64,000 nt of DNA from Pelotomaculum sp. UBA3103 (lineage in GTDB: Bacteria > Bacillota > Desulfotomaculia > Desulfotomaculales > Pelotomaculaceae). Below are positions 55,139 through 64,000 of this stretch, in pieces. Location: the NCBI GenBank assembly GCA_002365855.1, contig DFAP01000071.1:1-64000 (forward strand), in the 5' to 3' direction. How positions within the stretch are numbered: position 1 is the stretch's first letter; every line of letters starts with the position of its first letter. The notes under the pieces were generated by a model. The model saw only the letters and a list, made by a program, of their open reading frames with translations. It was not told the origin of the DNA and did no database searches. The translations under genes and the position numbers were made by a program.

Positions 55139-55933
55139 TCACCTCATATCCTTAATAAACAACATAATAAAATAATATACCAGAGGAGCGGTAAACAGGG
55201 TACTGTCAATTCGGTCAAGTATACCACCATGGCCAGGTATCAGAGTGCTTGAATCTTTTACACCAGCCTGCCTTTTGAAGGCAGACTCGAGCAGATCACC
55301 AACTTCTGCCGCCACCCCCAGCGCAAGTCCGAGCAGCAGCATTTTGGACATAGGCAGGAAAGGATAAATGAGTGCGAATAATAAGCCAATTAATATACTT
55401 CCGCCTAATCCACCAATGGCGCCTTCCACAGTTTTTTTAGGACTCAAGACCGGAGCTATTCTTCTCCTGCCAAAAGTTTTTCCAACAAAATAAGCGGCTG
55501 TATCGCATGACCAGGTCCCTACAAGCGTGAATATTACCCAGATCCAACCATCCGGCAGCGTTCTTAACAGATAGAAATAGCTGAGCAGGCCGACATACAT
55601 AGTGCCCATTAAAGTTCCGGCACTATCCAGCAGTGTATATCGCGGATAAAGAGCTACCGTCGCAATCAGGTGAAGGAAAAGGATAATGGTTAAAGTGGGA
55701 CCTGGGTAACCGTCGTTATAAAGATATGAACCACCTATTAAAATTAATCCGCCAGATACGGCCAGCAGCAACGACGGGTTCAAGCCGAGCCTGGTCAGCA
55801 TCAAGTCCATTTCTCTTAGCCCCAGGATTACGATAAGCCCCGTCAGACCTAAAAGTGGTATGCCTCCGTACCATACTGCTAAAACTACAAGGGGTATTCC
55901 AACCAGTGCGCTCAGCACTCTCTGCCAAAGCAC
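55139..55933 (-). CDS. cdsA: Phosphatidate cytidylyltransferase
   Basis: CdsA makes CDP-diacylglycerol, the precursor of all phospholipids including the product of pgsA (9894-10439). A multi-helix membrane protein of 264 residues; SWDTAAYF-like TWSCDTAAYFVGKTFGRR and the C-terminal signature HGGILDRIDSTLFTAPL are present. GTG start at 55933. Follows uppS, as in most Firmicutes. Confidence 0.97.
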   Translation of the reverse strand: MLWQRVLSALVGIPLVVLAVWYGGIPLLGLTGLIVILGLREMDLMLTRLGLNPSLLLAVSGGLILIGGSYLYNDGYPGPTLTIILFLHLIATVALYPRYTLLDSAGTLMGTMYVGLLSYFYLLRTLPDGWIWVIFTLVGTWSCDTAAYFVGKTFGRRRIAPVLSPKKTVEGAIGGLGGSILIGLLFALIYPFLPMSKMLLLGLALGVAAEVGDLLESAFKRQAGVKDSSTLIPGHGGILDRIDSTLFTAPLVYYFIMLFIKDMR

Positions 55934-55957
55934 ATCTTCACCAACCTGTCGTGCTCT

Positions 55958-56755
55958 TTATTTTGTGAGTCCTCCAAAACGCCGCCCCCGCCTCTGGAAA
56001 TCGACCAGGGCTTGTAACAAATGCTCACGTCTGAAGTCCGGCCACATAATGGAAGTATACCAGAATTCAGTGTAAGCTAACTGCCACAGTAAAAAGTTGC
56101 TGACCCTAAAATCCCCGGAGGGACGGATTAACAGGTCGGGATCCGGTTGTCCGGCAGTATAAAGACGGTCTGATATTAATTTATTATTGATCTGGTCAAT
56201 ATTTAGAACACCCTCCTGAAACTCTGATGCTATAGCGCGAACCGCATCCACTATTTCTGTACGGCCACCGTAATTTAATGCCAAATTTAGGATCAAGTCA
56301 TTATTCATACGACTGCGCTCAACCGCCATGCGCAGGGCATCAATCGCTTGTTGAGGCAATTCATCCAATCTTCCGATAGGATTGATCCGCACCCCTTTTT
56401 GGCACAGCTCCAAAATTTCCTTATTTAGATATTCTACCAGCAAATCCATAAGTATATTAATTTCTTCCTGAGGCCTCTTCCAGTTTTCAGTTGAAAAGGC
56501 ATAAACGGTTAACACCATTATGTTTAATTCGGAACAAACCCTTACCATATCTCTCAGTGATTCAACACCTGCCCTGTGACCGAGAGCGCGGGGCAGGCCT
56601 CGGCGCAAGGCCCACCTTCCGTTACCGTCCATAATCACGGCGATATGCCTTGGTAATTGTTTGCGATTAATCTTATTTAAAAGTTCGTCAACACCGGCTT
56701 CAGTTTGCTCATCTAACCCTTTCCGGCGCCAGATGCCTGCTAGCTTATTTAACAT
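55958..56755 (-). CDS. uppS: Undecaprenyl diphosphate synthase
   Basis: UppS elongates farnesyl diphosphate to undecaprenyl diphosphate, the wall lipid carrier. The catalytic Asp is D43 in AVIMDGNGRWALRRG; later motifs are LTVYAFSTENWKRP, ALNYGGRTEIVDA and DLLIRPSGDFRVSNFLLWQ. Length 265, with an N-terminal extension of about 35 residues. UppP (19511-20299) dephosphorylates the product. Confidence 0.97.
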   Translation of the reverse strand: MLNKLAGIWRRKGLDEQTEAGVDELLNKINRKQLPRHIAVIMDGNGRWALRRGLPRALGHRAGVESLRDMVRVCSELNIMVLTVYAFSTENWKRPQEEINILMDLLVEYLNKEILELCQKGVRINPIGRLDELPQQAIDALRMAVERSRMNNDLILNLALNYGGRTEIVDAVRAIASEFQEGVLNIDQINNKLISDRLYTAGQPDPDLLIRPSGDFRVSNFLLWQLAYTEFWYTSIMWPDFRREHLLQALVDFQRRGRRFGGLTK

Positions 56756-56795
56756 GACGGCTTATAGCCTCCCGTAGAAGCCATTTATATAAACA

Positions 56796-56817
56796 ACCCC
56801 CTCACATGTGAGGGGGT
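56796..56817 (-). terminator. Terminator after the ferredoxin gene
   Basis: A perfect 22-base palindrome ACCCCCTCACA/TGTGAGGGGGT lies ten bases after the ferredoxin stop codon and is followed by TGTTTATAT on the minus strand. It separates the frr group from uppS. Confidence 0.8.
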
Positions 56818-56825
56818 CAAATCCA

Positions 56826-56993
56826 TTACTCTTCAATGATTGCTCCTGTGGGGCAGGCATCGACACAGGCGCCGCAGTTCTCACATTTATCGGGATCAAT
56901 CGAGTAGATGTCACCTTCTATAATAGCGTCGTTAGGGCATGCTTCCATGCAGGAACTGCATGCTACACACTCATCAGTTATTTTGTATGCCAA
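56826..56993 (-). CDS. 2[4Fe-4S] ferredoxin
   Basis: A complete 55-residue clostridial-type ferredoxin. The two cluster motifs are CVACSSCMEACP and CENCGACVDACP, with the usual internal twofold symmetry (NDAIIEGD and TGAIIEE after each). TTG at 56993 lies six bases behind GGAGGTG. Such ferredoxins carry low-potential electrons in anaerobes. IspG, encoded 5 kb further on, needs an electron donor, so a link is conceivable but not shown. Confidence 0.93.
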   Translation of the reverse strand: MAYKITDECVACSSCMEACPNDAIIEGDIYSIDPDKCENCGACVDACPTGAIIEE

Positions 56994-57012
56994 TTTATCC
57001 ACCTCCTCTCCC

Positions 57013-57204
57013 TCATTCTTCGAAGACCACAGTTACCACCCCTCTATATTTCGAGACCTGATCAAAGCGAACCGCCCGTGGTAATTTTTCGGGAATCACC
57101 TTAACAGGCCGGGTGACCGTAATTTCAACCTCATAACCCATGTTTCTGCATTTCTCCAGGGCTGCTTCTAAAGGGAATCCAACTATATCCGGTAGTTTTT
57201 CCAT
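57013..57204 (-). CDS. Small single-domain PASTA-like protein
   Basis: The 63-residue protein starts MEKLPDIVGFPLEAALEKCR and continues NMGYEVEITVT, the pattern of a PASTA repeat (P-D-x-x-G, then a helix, then strands). PASTA repeats normally sit outside the cell on Ser/Thr kinases or penicillin-binding proteins, but here there is no signal peptide or membrane helix. ATG at 57204 touches the frr stop codon, so it is coupled to frr; the ferredoxin gene follows. Function unknown. Confidence 0.75.
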   Translation of the reverse strand: MEKLPDIVGFPLEAALEKCRNMGYEVEITVTRPVKVIPEKLPRAVRFDQVSKYRGVVTVVFEE

Positions 57205-58519
<1,315 letters not shown>

Positions 58520-58556
58520 CTACAACTCATTCAAAAACTCCTTTTGGAATGTTTTT

Positions 58557-59216
58557 TTATTTACATACATTTCGGGTTGCTGCCTCAACTTCAGCGGCAA
58601 GGTCAGACTGCTTTTTTTGAATGCCTTCACCCATTTCATAACGTGCAAAACGCCTGACACTAATGTTCTCACCAATTCTTGAAACAGCTTCACTTAGAAG
58701 TTGCTGCACTGTCAGGCTGGTGTCTTTAATAAAGGGCTGTTCAAGAAGGCAGACATCCTTGAAATATTTTTCAATACGTCCATCGACCATTTTATCCACT
58801 ATTTTTTCTGGTTTGCCTTCGTTTAGCGCCTGGGCACGAAGGATTTCTTTTTCATTATTAATCATCTCTGCCGGCACCTCTTCACGCCGGATGTATTCAG
58901 GCTTTGCAGCCGCAATTTGCATGGCAATATCCCTGACCAAATTTTTAAAGTCATCTGTTTTAGCAACGAAATCGGTTTCGCAGTTCACTTCTACCAGAAC
59001 CCCAATTTTACCCGCACCATGTATGTATGATTCGACAATTCCCTCGGCAGCCACTCTACCGGCTTTTTTAGCTGCTGCTGCCAAACCTTTTTCTCTCAAA
59101 TAAATAGCGGCTTTTTCAATATCTCCACCGGTTTCGGAAAGCGCTTTTTTGCAATCCATCATTCCAGCCCCTGTCCGCTCGCGGAGTTCCTTTACTAAAA
59201 CTGCAGGCACAGACAT
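58557..59216 (-). CDS. tsf: Elongation factor Ts
   Basis: EF-Ts is the nucleotide exchange factor of EF-Tu. The start [19 protein letters not shown] with the TGAGMMDCK motif is conserved, as is [18 protein letters not shown]. The 219 residues are shorter than in Bacillus or E. coli (about 290), a short form also found in Thermus-like and many clostridial EF-Ts. ATG follows AAGGAGG. Two possible promoters lie upstream (59264-59291 and 59333-59360). Confidence 0.97.
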   Translation of the reverse strand: MSVPAVLVKELRERTGAGMMDCKKALSETGGDIEKAAIYLREKGLAAAAKKAGRVAAEGIVESYIHGAGKIGVLVEVNCETDFVAKTDDFKNLVRDIAMQIAAAKPEYIRREEVPAEMINNEKEILRAQALNEGKPEKIVDKMVDGRIEKYFKDVCLLEQPFIKDTSLTVQQLLSEAVSRIGENISVRRFARYEMGEGIQKKQSDLAAEVEAATRNVCK

Positions 59217-59263
59217 AACCTTGTAGTCCTCCTTTATTCAATATTTTAACACTTGTTTCTGTT

Positions 59264-59291
59264 ATTATATCCATAATATAGAAAGTGCTAA
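59264..59291 (-). promoter_or_regulatory. Candidate promoter of tsf-pyrH-frr
   Basis: TTAGCA (59286-59291) and a perfect TATAAT (59264-59269) with 16 bases between them. A second candidate, TGGACA (59355-59360) and TATAAG (59333-59338), also with 16 bases, lies 70 bases upstream. Confidence 0.5.
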
Positions 59292-59367
59292 TCTTTTTTA
59301 GCCGGTAATATACGTTAAATATATATTATTTTCTTATAACAAAGTTAAATCTACTGTCCAAGAGACA

Positions 59368-59413
59368 GAAAAAAGGCAGGGGGGGTTGCTTATATGGACT
59401 AACCCCCGCCTGC
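59368..59413 (-). terminator. Terminator after rpsB
   Basis: GCAGG(C)GGGGGTT and AACCCCCCCTGC form a long stem (one bulged C) with a loop of about 14 bases, followed by TTTTTT on the minus strand. It separates rpsB from tsf, so the classical rpsB-tsf unit is at least partly split. Confidence 0.8.
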
Positions 59414-59418
59414 ACATA

Positions 59419-60117
59419 CTATTCTGTAACCTGTTCTCCTTGTCTTCCTTCAAGAATAGCTTCAGCCATTTTTCCAGTTAAAAGTCGAACAGCTCTAATA
59501 GCATCGTCATTACCAGGAATAATGTAATCTATTTCGTCAGGATCACAATTAGTATCCACTATAGCAACTATTGGGATTCCCAGTTTACGTGCCTCGGCAA
59601 CAGCAATGCGTTCCTTCCTTGGATCAATCACAAAAAGGGCTCCCGGCAGACGCCGCATAGTTTTAATTCCACCTAAAAACTTCTGCAGCTTATCCTTCTC
59701 GTGCATTAATTCAGCTACTTCTTTTTTGGGTAAAACCTCCATAGTGCCGTCTGTTTCCATTTTTTCCAGAGCATGAAGCCTGTCTATCCGTCGCCTGATG
59801 GTCTGAAAATTTGTCAGCATACCGCCCAGCCAGCGCTGGTTAACAAAAAACATGCTACAGCGTTCTGCTTCTTCCTTTACAGATTCCTGAGCTTGTTTTT
59901 TTGTGCCTACGAAAAGAATAGTTTCTCCATCCATAGATAATTGTTTTACAAAGTTATATGCTTCCTCAACTTTTTTAACGGTTTTTTGTAAATCTATGAT
60001 ATATATACCGTTGCGATCAGTAAAAATATAGGGGGCCATTTTTGGATTCCAGCGGCGGGTCTGATGCCCGAAATGAACCCCTGCTTCCAGAAGTTGTTTC
60101 ATCGAAATGACAGCCAC
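59419..60117 (-). CDS. rpsB: 30S ribosomal protein S2
   Basis: S2 of 232 residues: [20 protein letters not shown], then [40 protein letters not shown] and [20 protein letters not shown], the usual signatures. GTG at 60117 lies seven bases behind AGGAGGTG. A leader of about 120 bases between the codY terminator and the gene may be structured. Confidence 0.98.
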   Translation of the reverse strand: MAVISMKQLLEAGVHFGHQTRRWNPKMAPYIFTDRNGIYIIDLQKTVKKVEEAYNFVKQLSMDGETILFVGTKKQAQESVKEEAERCSMFFVNQRWLGGMLTNFQTIRRRIDRLHALEKMETDGTMEVLPKKEVAELMHEKDKLQKFLGGIKTMRRLPGALFVIDPRKERIAVAEARKLGIPIVAIVDTNCDPDEIDYIIPGNDDAIRAVRLLTGKMAEAILEGRQGEQVTE

Positions 60118-60246
60118 TTTATCACACCTCCTCCCCCTGCGGTTTTTCCTCCGTTCCCTTCATCTTTTAGCAAGACCCGCTAGGGGCACCTTTGCATAAA
60201 TCCAGTAACGTGTGTAATTCGCACCATTTTGTATTTTATCATAAAG

Positions 60247-60272
60247 ACAGCCCCGGCGCAAGCCGGGGCTGT
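60247..60272 (-). terminator. Terminator after codY
   Basis: A perfect 11-base stem ACAGCCCCGGC/GCCGGGGCTGT with a TTGC loop is followed by CTTTATG on the minus strand. It ends the xerC-hslV-hslU-codY operon. Confidence 0.82.
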
Positions 60273-60288
60273 TAATATTTAACTTACG

Positions 60289-61071
60289 TTAGTGCTGCTT
60301 GATTCTTTCAAGTTCCCCCATCAAGCGGTCATTAAGAACTCTGATATAGGTGCCCTTCATACCCAGAGATTTTGATTCTATTACACCAGCGCTTTCAAAT
60401 TTGCGCAACGCATTTACAATTACAGACCTGGTTATACCTACACGATCAGCAATCTTACTGGCTACTAATAAACCTTCCTCACCTTCAAGCTGTTCAAAAA
60501 TATGCTGTACGGCATCCATTTCAGAATAAGAAAGTGTACCCAGCGCTATCTGAACTGCTGCCAGTTTTCGCGCCTCTTCCTCAATCTTTTCAGCCTTGGC
60601 TCTAATGATCTCCATACCCACTACAGTTGCGCCATATTCTGCAAGAATCAGGTCTTCGTCATTAAAACAATTATCATACTTGGCCAAAACCAGTGTTCCA
60701 AGACGCGATCCCGCACCGGCAATAGGTACAATTGTAGTGATCTTATTGTATTGGCACCTATTATTAGCAAATACGCAAGAATTTGCAGTTTGGCAAAAGT
60801 TTGCATTAGTAATGTTAGTTTTCATCAGATTATCGTTGTAATCTTCAGGAAAACCACCACGTTCTTCTACAATATCCTTCATAATATCACATGTCCAACC
60901 CTTTAGATACGCATAACCCAGTACTTTACCGGTTTGGTCGAGGATATAGATACTGGAACCAGCGATATTCTCACTCAAAACTTCTGCTACTTCATCAAAA
61001 TTTACTGTTTGTCCAGCTGACTTTTGAAGAAGCATATTAATAGCTCGAGTTTTTTCCAGTAGCTTTCTCAT
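60289..61071 (-). CDS. codY: GTP- and branched-chain amino acid-sensing repressor CodY
   Basis: CodY represses nutrient-starvation genes when GTP and branched-chain amino acids are plentiful. The N-terminal GAF domain starts [20 protein letters not shown] and continues [18 protein letters not shown]; the C-terminal winged helix carries [20 protein letters not shown] and [14 protein letters not shown]. The 260 residues are normal. ATG follows GGGGCAGG. It closes the xerC-hslV-hslU-codY cluster, the same as B. subtilis codV-clpQ-clpY-codY. Confidence 0.98.
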   Translation of the reverse strand: MRKLLEKTRAINMLLQKSAGQTVNFDEVAEVLSENIAGSSIYILDQTGKVLGYAYLKGWTCDIMKDIVEERGGFPEDYNDNLMKTNITNANFCQTANSCVFANNRCQYNKITTIVPIAGAGSRLGTLVLAKYDNCFNDEDLILAEYGATVVGMEIIRAKAEKIEEEARKLAAVQIALGTLSYSEMDAVQHIFEQLEGEEGLLVASKIADRVGITRSVIVNALRKFESAGVIESKSLGMKGTYIRVLNDRLMGELERIKQH

Positions 61072-61088
61072 CCTGCCCCTTCTTCCGT

Positions 61089-62483
61089 TTACAAAATATA
61101 TCGACTAAGATCCTCATTCTTATACAAAATACCAAGTTTTTCCACAACATCCTCGCGCCTAATTTCGATATCTTTTCCCTTTAGTTCAGGCGCTTCAAAA
61201 GACAGGTCTTCTAAAAGCTTCTCAAGTATTGTATGAAGGCGACGGGCACCTATGTTCTCTGTTTGCTCATTAACAGTATACGCGATATCGGCAATTTCTA
61301 CAAGAGAATTTTGCGAAAATTTAACTCTAACCCCTTCGGTGGCTAATAATTCGGTATATTGCTTGATTATTGCATTTCTTGGTTCTGTCAAAATTTGTTG
61401 AAAATTTTCACGACTTAAATTTTCCAGTTCTACCCGAATTGGAAACCGTCCCTGCAGTTCTGGAATCAGGTCAGATGGCTTAGAGGTGTGAAATGCTCCC
61501 GCAGCGATAAAAAGAATGTGGTCGGTTTTAACGGGTCCGTACTTCGTTACAACAGTCGAACCTTCAACGATGGGAAGAATATCACGCTGTACTCCTCCTC
61601 TGGAAACATCGGGTCCATAACCTTCCTGCCCGGCTATTTTATCAATTTCATCCAGAAAGACGATTCCGTCCTCTTCGACTCTCCTGACCGCAGTTGTTGA
61701 GACCTCATCCATATCGATTAGTTTTTGAGCTTCCTGTTGAATCAGAATTTTTCGGGCTTCACTTACCGTTACCTTGCGCCTGTGTTTCTTTTTAGGCAAA
61801 AAACCTCCCAGCATATCCTGAAAGTTAACGCCCATTTCCTCCATCCCCGAAGCGCCAAACACTTCAAGCATCGGCGGTTTGCTGTCTTCAACCTCAATTT
61901 CAATCTGTTCGCTTTCCATTTCACCCCTGGCCAGCTTTTCCCTCAATGTCTCTCTTTCAAACTCAACCCTCTTCATTCTCTGCTCAATGGTTTTATCAAC
62001 CTGTTCAACAGGTTTATTGGCGCCAAAAAGGAATTCTAAAGGATTGCGCGCGGATGACTCTTGTGCCGGGTAAGGGGCCATCAGTTCGACAATTTTTTCT
62101 GCAGCCATTTTTTCAGCTATATCCTGGACTAACATCAATTTTTCCTGTTTTACCATCCTGATTGACGTTTCAACAAGGTCACGGACCATCCCCTCCACGT
62201 CCCTGCCTACATAGCCAACTTCAGTAAATTTTGTCGCCTCTACTTTAACAAAAGGGGCCTGTACAAGCCTTGCCAGACGCCTTGCTATTTCTGTCTTGCC
62301 CACACCGGTAGGACCTATCATTAGTATGTTTTTAGGGATCACCTCGTCCCTGAAATCCTCAGGCAGTTTTTTACGCCGGTAACGGTTTCTCAATGCTACA
62401 GCCACGGCTTTCTTCGCGTTATTCTGTCCGACAATGTATTTGTCCAGCTCTTCAACAATTCTTCTTGGTGTCAGATCTTCCAT
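61089..62483 (-). CDS. hslU: ATPase subunit HslU (ClpY)
   Basis: HslU is the AAA+ unfoldase partner of HslV. Walker A GPTGVGKT at residues 57-64, Walker [13 protein letters not shown], the pore motif region [16 protein letters not shown], and the C-terminal sensor 2 region [17 protein letters not shown]; the C-terminal tail ends DLSRYIL, which docks on HslV. An I domain (about 110-230) is present. Length 464. Confidence 0.98.
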   Translation of the reverse strand: MEDLTPRRIVEELDKYIVGQNNAKKAVAVALRNRYRRKKLPEDFRDEVIPKNILMIGPTGVGKTEIARRLARLVQAPFVKVEATKFTEVGYVGRDVEGMVRDLVETSIRMVKQEKLMLVQDIAEKMAAEKIVELMAPYPAQESSARNPLEFLFGANKPVEQVDKTIEQRMKRVEFERETLREKLARGEMESEQIEIEVEDSKPPMLEVFGASGMEEMGVNFQDMLGGFLPKKKHRRKVTVSEARKILIQQEAQKLIDMDEVSTTAVRRVEEDGIVFLDEIDKIAGQEGYGPDVSRGGVQRDILPIVEGSTVVTKYGPVKTDHILFIAAGAFHTSKPSDLIPELQGRFPIRVELENLSRENFQQILTEPRNAIIKQYTELLATEGVRVKFSQNSLVEIADIAYTVNEQTENIGARRLHTILEKLLEDLSFEAPELKGKDIEIRREDVVEKLGILYKNEDLSRYIL

Positions 62484-62513
62484 CGTATTTCCCCCATGAT
62501 CCTGATTTATATT

Positions 62514-63044
62514 TTATACTTCTTCTACGATGATCTGTTCATTTGTGAAAATACAGATATCAGCAGTTATCTCCATCGCTGACCTGGCTATTTCCCCGGC
62601 GGTCATGTCTGTATGCCTGACTAAAGCCCTTGCGGCCGCAAGAGCATACGGCCCACCAGAACCAATCGCCGCTACTCCGTCATCCGGTTCAATTACCTCA
62701 CCGCTACCTGATATGATTAACAGGTCTTCTCTGGTGGCAACAATTAAAAGCGCCTCCAGGCGCCTCAAAACCCTGTCGGTTCGCCAGTCCTTGGCCAGTT
62801 CAACTGCTGCCCGCTGTAGATTACCATTGTACTCTTCCAGTTTTCCCTCGAATTTTTCGAAAAGAGTAAACGCGTCAGCCACCGCCCCTGCAAACCCGGC
62901 AACAACTCTATCCTTATAAAGACGTCTGATTTTTTTGGCGCCTTTTTTTATAATCGTGTTTTGAGCAAATGTAACCTGCCCATCACCTGCAACAGCTACC
63001 TTTCCATCTTTTTTTACCGCTATAATCGTTGTAGCGTGAAACAT
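62514..63044 (-). CDS. hslV: ATP-dependent protease peptidase subunit HslV (ClpQ)
   Basis: HslV is a proteasome-beta-like threonine peptidase. The protein starts [20 protein letters not shown]; the active Thr is T5, so a four-residue propeptide (MFHA) must be removed to expose it, as in some other bacteria. [15 protein letters not shown] and [15 protein letters not shown] are conserved. Length 176. ATG follows AAGGGAG. It forms a pair with hslU, 30 bases further on. Confidence 0.97.
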   Translation of the reverse strand: MFHATTIIAVKKDGKVAVAGDGQVTFAQNTIIKKGAKKIRRLYKDRVVAGFAGAVADAFTLFEKFEGKLEEYNGNLQRAAVELAKDWRTDRVLRRLEALLIVATREDLLIISGSGEVIEPDDGVAAIGSGGPYALAAARALVRHTDMTAGEIARSAMEITADICIFTNEQIIVEEV

Positions 63045-63158
63045 GTTAACTCCCTTCTGCCTGCGATATATTCTAATCCCCTTGTTAATAGAAACAAGTC
63101 ATTTCAACGCATTACCTGACAGAGCATGTTGTTAATACTAGCATAGTGTATTTACGGG

Positions 63159-64000
63159 TTATTCTTCCGCCCTGGGGTGAGCCTTTTTGTATACCTGTTT
63201 CAATCTCTCACTTGTAACATGAGTGTAAATCTGTGTACTGGAAAGCCGGATATGGCCTAATAGTTCCTGTACCGAGCGGAGATCGGCACCAGCGTTCAGA
63301 AGATGCGTGGCAAATGAATGACGCAGCGTGTGCGGGCTAATTTTCCGCCCCAGGCTGACCTTCTCCACATATTTATTTACGATCTTTCGAATACCTCTCC
63401 CGGAAAGCCTTTTGCCCCATCTGTTAAGAAATACTGCGTTATTTAATTTTCTTTCGGTAGAATTTGCCAGGAGCCTGGGGCGTGATTCACCCAGATAATT
63501 CCTTATGGCGGCAACAGACTCTGAGCCCAGTGGCACGATTCTTTCTTTTGAACCTTTACCAATAACTCTTGCGAACCCTGAGGCAAGATCCAGGTCCCCT
63601 AAATCAAGAGATACCAGTTCATTAATCCTGAAACCTCCAGCATATAAAGTTTCAAGCAGTGCCCGGTCCCTAATTCCCAAAGGGTGGAGCAAGTCCGGAG
63701 ATTCAACGAGCAGGGCAGCCTCCCCTTCATACAATACCCTTGGCAGGCTCTTTACAAGTTTCGGTCCGGATACTTTAGCCAGAGAGTTATCCGCTATTAT
63801 TTCCTCCCTTAAAAGGTACCTGTAAAAGGAGCGCCATGCTGCAAGGTGCCTGGCAATGGTTGTTCGGGCAAGGCCCTTCCCCTGCAACCAGCCCAGGTAG
63901 CTGCGAAATACACGGTGGTCAATGTCAGTTGGTATTATATTGTAATCGGCTTTTTTTAACATATTGGCAGCAAAAAATTCCAGCCCATTAAACAGGTCTT
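63159..64000 (-). CDS. xerC: Tyrosine recombinase XerC (5' end outside window)
   Basis: XerC resolves chromosome dimers at dif. The coding frame stays open to the window edge (DLFNGLEFFAANMLKKADYN at the cut end), so the ATG at 63962 is internal and the real start lies beyond 64000. The core-binding domain has TTIARHLAAWRSFYRYLLRE; the catalytic domain has the Arg in GGFRINELVSLDLGD, the HTLRHSFATHLL pair, and the nucleophile Tyr in LGHIRLSSTQIYTHV. First gene of the xerC-hslVU-codY cluster. Confidence 0.95.
   Translation of the reverse strand, partial: DLFNGLEFFAANMLKKADYNIIPTDIDHRVFRSYLGWLQGKGLARTTIARHLAAWRSFYRYLLREEIIADNSLAKVSGPKLVKSLPRVLYEGEAALLVESPDLLHPLGIRDRALLETLYAGGFRINELVSLDLGDLDLASGFARVIGKGSKERIVPLGSESVAAIRNYLGESRPRLLANSTERKLNNAVFLNRWGKRLSGRGIRKIVNKYVEKVSLGRKISPHTLRHSFATHLLNAGADLRSVQELLGHIRLSSTQIYTHVTSERLKQVYKKAHPRAEE

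Noticed and set aside
61392-61406. CodY-box-like AATTTGTTGAAAATT inside hslU, upstream of codY
   Set aside because: It matches 13 of 15 positions, but lies well within the hslU coding sequence, about 320 bases from codY, and such AT-rich matches arise by chance.

Overview
The window looks like the core housekeeping chromosome of a spore-forming, anaerobic Gram-positive bacterium of the Clostridia, probably close to the Desulfotomaculum/Pelotomaculum group. The reasons are gene content and order: codY, the dipicolinate genes dpaA and dpaB, ymxH, tepA, ylzJ, spoIIIE, rny and ymdB follow the order of the Bacillus subtilis xerC-to-ymdB region almost gene for gene. Low-G+C promoters, strong GGAGG ribosome binding sites, a LexA box of the Gram-positive type and many TTG starts fit this. 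I cannot fix the genus. No rRNA, tRNA, CRISPR array, insertion sequence or prophage was seen.

Almost everything is on the minus strand, so transcription runs from base 64000 to base 1. In that order: xerC (cut by the window edge)-hslV-hslU-codY (64000-60289); rpsB, tsf, pyrH, frr, a small PASTA-like gene and a ferredoxin (60117-56826); uppS, cdsA, a ytvI-like gene, dxr, rseP, ispG (56755-50585), which make and use isoprenoid and phospholipid precursors; proS and a lipid glycosyltransferase (50476-47542); the transcription/translation operon rimP-nusA-rnpM-ylxQ-infB-rbfA-nrnA-truB-ribF (47300-38840); two small unknown genes; rpsO and pnp (38149-35527); ylxY, an M16 peptidase, dut, a membrane protein, ymxH (35210-31627); a Clp-fold protease and a small gene; then dapB-dpaA-dpaB-asd-lysC-dapA (29915-24208), which supplies diaminopimelate for the wall, lysine, and dipicolinate for the spore.

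The last third holds RNase J, tepA-ylzJ, an isolated cobalamin riboswitch, uppP, spoIIIE/ftsK, mnmH and rodZ (23857-15073). A two-gene fatty-acid-kinase locus (fakA-fakB, 12519-15052) is the only plus-strand coding block, and its fakA is interrupted by a frameshift. The minus strand then resumes with yajQ-rimO-pgsA, a membrane-anchored unknown protein plus an unusual FtsH-like protease, cinA, a DEAD-box helicase, SOS-controlled recA-recX, rny behind a structured leader, an unknown gene, and ymdB, which runs off the window end.

The most interesting signals are: a complete cobalamin-riboswitch transcription unit (promoter, aptamer, two terminators) with no open reading frame; the FtsH-like protease that lacks the extracytoplasmic domain, next to a gene that encodes a membrane-anchored extracytoplasmic domain; the riboswitch-like leader of rny; and the broken fakA.
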